Below, piece after piece: positions 6,739 through 8,828 of a stretch of 8,828 nt of DNA (position 1 is the stretch's first letter; the number at the start of each line of letters is the position of its first letter). Origin of the DNA: Candidatus Altimarinota bacterium (GTDB lineage Bacteria; Patescibacteriota; Gracilibacteria; UBA4473); NCBI GenBank assembly GCA_020629095.1, contig JAHDDZ010000028.1:1-8828 (forward strand), given 5' to 3'. The notes under the pieces were generated by a model. That model did no database searches and was not told the DNA's origin. It saw nothing but the letters and a program-made list of their open reading frames with translations. Position numbers and translations under genes: made by a program.

Positions 6739-7582
6739 ACTCTTGGAACAAATCAGAACTGATCGGGAGTTTCGGGTGGGTGTCTGTGCGAGTTTTCCGT
6801 TTTGGTTTTTCTCGGTCTATTTTGCAGCACAAATGCCATACCAGATGGCGGAGTTTCATCGATTAATGCTCTATGGTGCCTCTTTTATAAACTGGAAAAA
6901 GCTACTGGTTATTGGCTTTCCGAGCTGCGGAAAGACGGTGATCCATACGCTTATATGTCCGATATGGAGCATCATTGCTGGCAAAGCTAAGCGGATAACG
7001 ATTGTGACACTCAGCAAAAATGGACGAGCAATACTACTTGATCAAATGAGAAGAGTTGTGTTAACCAATGAGGCATTGAAGCAAGACTTTCCGATTGTGT
7101 GGAAACAGAAGCTAAATGGATTTGTGTTGCCCCGATTTGGGGCACAGATAGAGATTATGACGCTCGCGGAGCTGAACGGTTTTGGCACACTGCCTGATGC
7201 TATTATTTTTGACCCAATGCAGAGCACGCTCCAGCTGCCCCAAATGGATTTATTTGCACGGCTTTCTGAGCTTCTGGAGTATGCAAAAAAGGGGGTTCAG
7301 TTGACAATACTTGGAAGAGGAGATGGAAAACATGGGGCAAATACGCAATTGATGGAGCAATGTATTGCAGCGGAAGCACTTGATTCACTGCCAATTCGGG
7401 TTTCCTTTCTTGACGGAAAATCAAAATCGGAAGTGCCAAGGAGTTGGAAAGCGCGGTACCCTGACAAACAAGCAATAAAACGCGTCGTTGAAACATGTGG
7501 AACGGGGGAGCAATTTCTTACGGAATACCTGATGTATACTGGAGAACTCAAACCTTTTCTATTTACGAAGAGTTCTTCTTAA
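6731..7582 (+). CDS. Terminase large subunit-like ATPase lacking the nuclease domain
   Basis: The product has 283 residues, against roughly 400-600 for complete large terminases. The visible part follows the N-terminal motor domain: MAEFHRLM near 39-46, Walker A GFPSCGKT at 62-69, a Walker B-like strand DAIIFDP at 156-162, a coupling-motif-like strand LTILGRG at 191-197, and a final PRSW...FLTEYL region (236 to about 267) that normally ends the ATPase domain. The protein stops soon after, where the RNase H-like nuclease should begin, and no other frame downstream supplies one. Walker B has one acidic residue and a proline where families have DD or DE. In phages this subunit pumps DNA into proheads. 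Here it could be a decayed packaging gene, or an ATPase reused without cutting. It overlaps the upstream gene by 8 nt and ends the co-transcribed block. Confidence 0.72.
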   Translation: MHKLLEQIRTDREFRVGVCASFPFWFFSVYFAAQMPYQMAEFHRLMLYGASFINWKKLLVIGFPSCGKTVIHTLICPIWSIIAGKAKRITIVTLSKNGRAILLDQMRRVVLTNEALKQDFPIVWKQKLNGFVLPRFGAQIEIMTLAELNGFGTLPDAIIFDPMQSTLQLPQMDLFARLSELLEYAKKGVQLTILGRGDGKHGANTQLMEQCIAAEALDSLPIRVSFLDGKSKSEVPRSWKARYPDKQAIKRVVETCGTGEQFLTEYLMYTGELKPFLFTKSSS

Positions 7583-7610
7583 TTTTGGAAGGAAATAAGA
7601 TTTAAATTAA

Positions 7611-7639
7611 TTGAGAAATTGTACTAGATATGCTATAAT
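7611..7639 (+). promoter_or_regulatory. Strong sigma-70-like promoter with extended -10
   Basis: A TTGAGA -35 box (7611-7616) lies 17 bp before a perfect TATAAT -10 box (7634-7639), which is preceded by TGC (7631-7633), an extended -10 element. The region upstream is AT-rich. Transcription would begin near 7646, only about 14 nt before the ATG at 7660, so the mRNA would have a very short leader without a Shine-Dalgarno sequence. This starts a new transcription unit after the terminase-like gene. The rest of the spacer 7583-7659 shows no terminator hairpin. Confidence 0.72.
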
Positions 7640-7659
7640 TACAAGATTTAGTATTTTTT

Positions 7660-7836
7660 ATGCAATCAAATATATTTCAGCTTTTGGAGAATATGCGTAA
7701 ACTGCAGGCAAAAAACGCCGAAACAGCACGGAAAATTGTCTATGAAAAAAAACGTGGTGTAGCGCTGAAAGAAAAGTTGGCGCAGTTTGATGATCGTGCT
7801 GCTGCAGAGGATGCTTTTACGACACTTTTCCGATGA
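7660..7836 (+). CDS. Small helical protein, 58 residues, unknown function
   Basis: The frame encodes 58 residues starting MQSNIFQLLENMRKLQAK and ending TTLFR. It is rich in Lys, Glu, Ala and Gln, has no Cys, Trp, signal peptide or membrane segment, and is probably one or two amphipathic helices. Three points support it as a real gene: a near-perfect promoter ends 20 bp before its ATG, its frame is open throughout, and its stop overlaps the next gene's start in ATGA, a typical coupling junction. No Shine-Dalgarno precedes the ATG. An in-frame ATG at 7693 (residue 12) follows GGAGA at only 2-3 nt, too close for good initiation. I do not recognise the family. It could be a partner or chaperone of the larger protein encoded next. 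Confidence 0.6.
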   Translation: MQSNIFQLLENMRKLQAKNAETARKIVYEKKRGVALKEKLAQFDDRAAAEDAFTTLFR

Positions 7837-8828
7837 AAGAGCTCTATCGGTTTCAGCCACAAGTAAGTCGGTTTATTTGGCAATTACGCGGTGTACCAGA
7901 AGGTCCGAGTAGTAACCAAAATGAGCGCCCAGATGCGCTCTATAAGCAGTGGCAAAACATGGACACAGAACAGCTAGCCAATGCCCTGAAAAATACGGAT
8001 CCAGCGCAGATTGCGCGCATAGGAAACACGGCAGACAGACAAGGAGATGAGCAGTTTTTATATCGACTGAATACGGCACTTCAGCAGCTTCCAAATGGGC
8101 TGCAGAGAGTTATTGTGCAGGCAATAGAAAATGCCGAAAGTGCCCCAAAGGCAGAAAATGATGCGCAAAAAGAGAAGGCAGAAGCTGACAAGTCTAGTGG
8201 TTCGTTTGAGGTAGATGCGGCAGTCAAGCGACTGGAAGTGTATCAGCAACGCGAAAAAACAGAGCTTTTGCGAACACAGCTAGAGAAATATAGCCCGCAG
8301 CAAGTGGGTGATATATTGCTAAAAGGGTCTGATGAATTGAATAGAGCTATCGTGGAAAACCTGACGGAGGCGAAAACAAATGCTGTGCAAGAGTATTTGA
8401 GCAGTGTGCACGGAGCAGAAACAGAGAAAGCTGCCAACCTAGAAATTGACCTGTTTGATGCCGTAGAGGCAAACGCAGAAACAGAGCGCAAACTGGCTGA
8501 AAAGCAAGCGAGTAGAACATTTACAAAGCGACTGGAAAAGCTACTGCAAAACCCTCGAAACAAGGCGGTAGAATATGCACTAAAGAACGGAGAGGTGATA
8601 GAAAATGCTGCTGAATATGCGGCAAAAGTGAATGGCGAAAATGTGAAGACCGTGGAGATTGCTATGGCAAATAATGCACTTTATGAGCTGTTTTATAACA
8701 ATGTAGCGCTCAGTCGAGCTTATTTGAAAGACGTCTCTCCTCGCCAAAACTATGATATATTTTTGCGGCAACTGGAGGAGAAAGCAAACCTAGACGAGCA
8801 GTTTGCAGATATAAACACGCCCGTTTTT
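7833..8828 (+). CDS. Large helical, coiled-coil-like protein (3' end outside window)
   Basis: The frame is open from the ATG at 7833 to the window edge, giving 332 residues with no stop. It starts MKELYRFQPQVSRFIWQLRG. After a short N-terminal part come charged helices. A low-complexity Ala/Lys/Glu linker lies at about 99-124, then long Glu/Lys/Gln/Ala-rich helices from about 128 onward that could form coiled coils. There is no cysteine in the visible part and only two tryptophans (17 and 40). I see no signal peptide, transmembrane segment or known catalytic motif. The start overlaps the upstream stop (ATGA), so translation is probably coupled. The style resembles the helical parts of the giant protein at the left end, but I see no clear shared block. 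A portal or scaffold role next to a terminase gene cannot be excluded, but nothing in the sequence shows it. Confidence 0.68.
   Translation, partial: MKELYRFQPQVSRFIWQLRGVPEGPSSNQNERPDALYKQWQNMDTEQLANALKNTDPAQIARIGNTADRQGDEQFLYRLNTALQQLPNGLQRVIVQAIENAESAPKAENDAQKEKAEADKSSGSFEVDAAVKRLEVYQQREKTELLRTQLEKYSPQQVGDILLKGSDELNRAIVENLTEAKTNAVQEYLSSVHGAETEKAANLEIDLFDAVEANAETERKLAEKQASRTFTKRLEKLLQNPRNKAVEYALKNGEVIENAAEYAAKVNGENVKTVEIAMANNALYELFYNNVALSRAYLKDVSPRQNYDIFLRQLEEKANLDEQFADINTPVF

Noticed and set aside
6802..6990. 62-residue plus-strand frame inside the terminase-like gene
   Set aside because: It lies wholly within a gene supported by Walker A and other motifs, and its own translation resembles nothing.
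1..8828. tRNA, rRNA, CRISPR array or intact insertion sequence
   Set aside because: I saw no cloverleaf, no spaced repeat array and no transposase or integrase frame on either strand.

Overview
The window carries a compact plus-strand gene set that looks like a piece of a mobile or phage-derived island in a bacterial genome. I recognise no host marker gene. None of the starts I examined has a well-placed Shine-Dalgarno sequence, and very large proteins of unknown function are present. This would suit a Candidate Phyla Radiation (Patescibacteria) type genome or one of its elements, but that is a weak inference. TGA is used as an ordinary stop (ends of 4251-5531 and 7660-7836), so recoding of TGA to glycine is not supported.

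Layout. (1) 3-3371: the 3' part of a giant gene whose product has a transglutaminase/cysteine-protease-like domain (Cys893, His930, Asp950) within long helical regions. (2) 3372-3485: a spacer with a near-consensus sigma-70 promoter. (3) 3486-4181: a possible regulator with a C-terminal OmpR/PhoB-like winged helix and no recognisable receiver domain. (4) 4182-4250: a short spacer with three TGTCCC motifs phased at 22 and 11 bp, a GC-rich hairpin and an inverted repeat reaching into the next start codon. (5) 4251-7582: a tightly coupled four-gene block: a ParB-like/N6-adenine methyltransferase fusion, a second related methyltransferase with an altered catalytic motif (DVPY), a small-terminase-like helix-turn-helix protein, and a terminase-large-subunit-like ATPase that stops where the nuclease domain should begin. 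(6) 7583-7659: an AT-rich spacer with a second strong promoter. (7) 7660-7836: a 58-residue protein coupled by an ATGA overlap to (8) 7833-8828, a helical, cysteine-free protein of at least 332 residues that runs off the window.

How the parts may work together. The order ParB-MTase, MTase, TerS, TerL is phage-like: site recognition and methylation, DNA recognition, then an ATP-driven DNA motor. No portal, capsid, protease or tail gene is visible, and the motor lacks its nuclease and has a weak Walker B motif. The block is therefore either a decayed prophage packaging module or a module repurposed for another DNA-handling task. The winged-helix gene lies directly before phased direct repeats of the kind used by OmpR/PhoB-type regulators, so it may control the methyltransferase/terminase block. 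This is inference.
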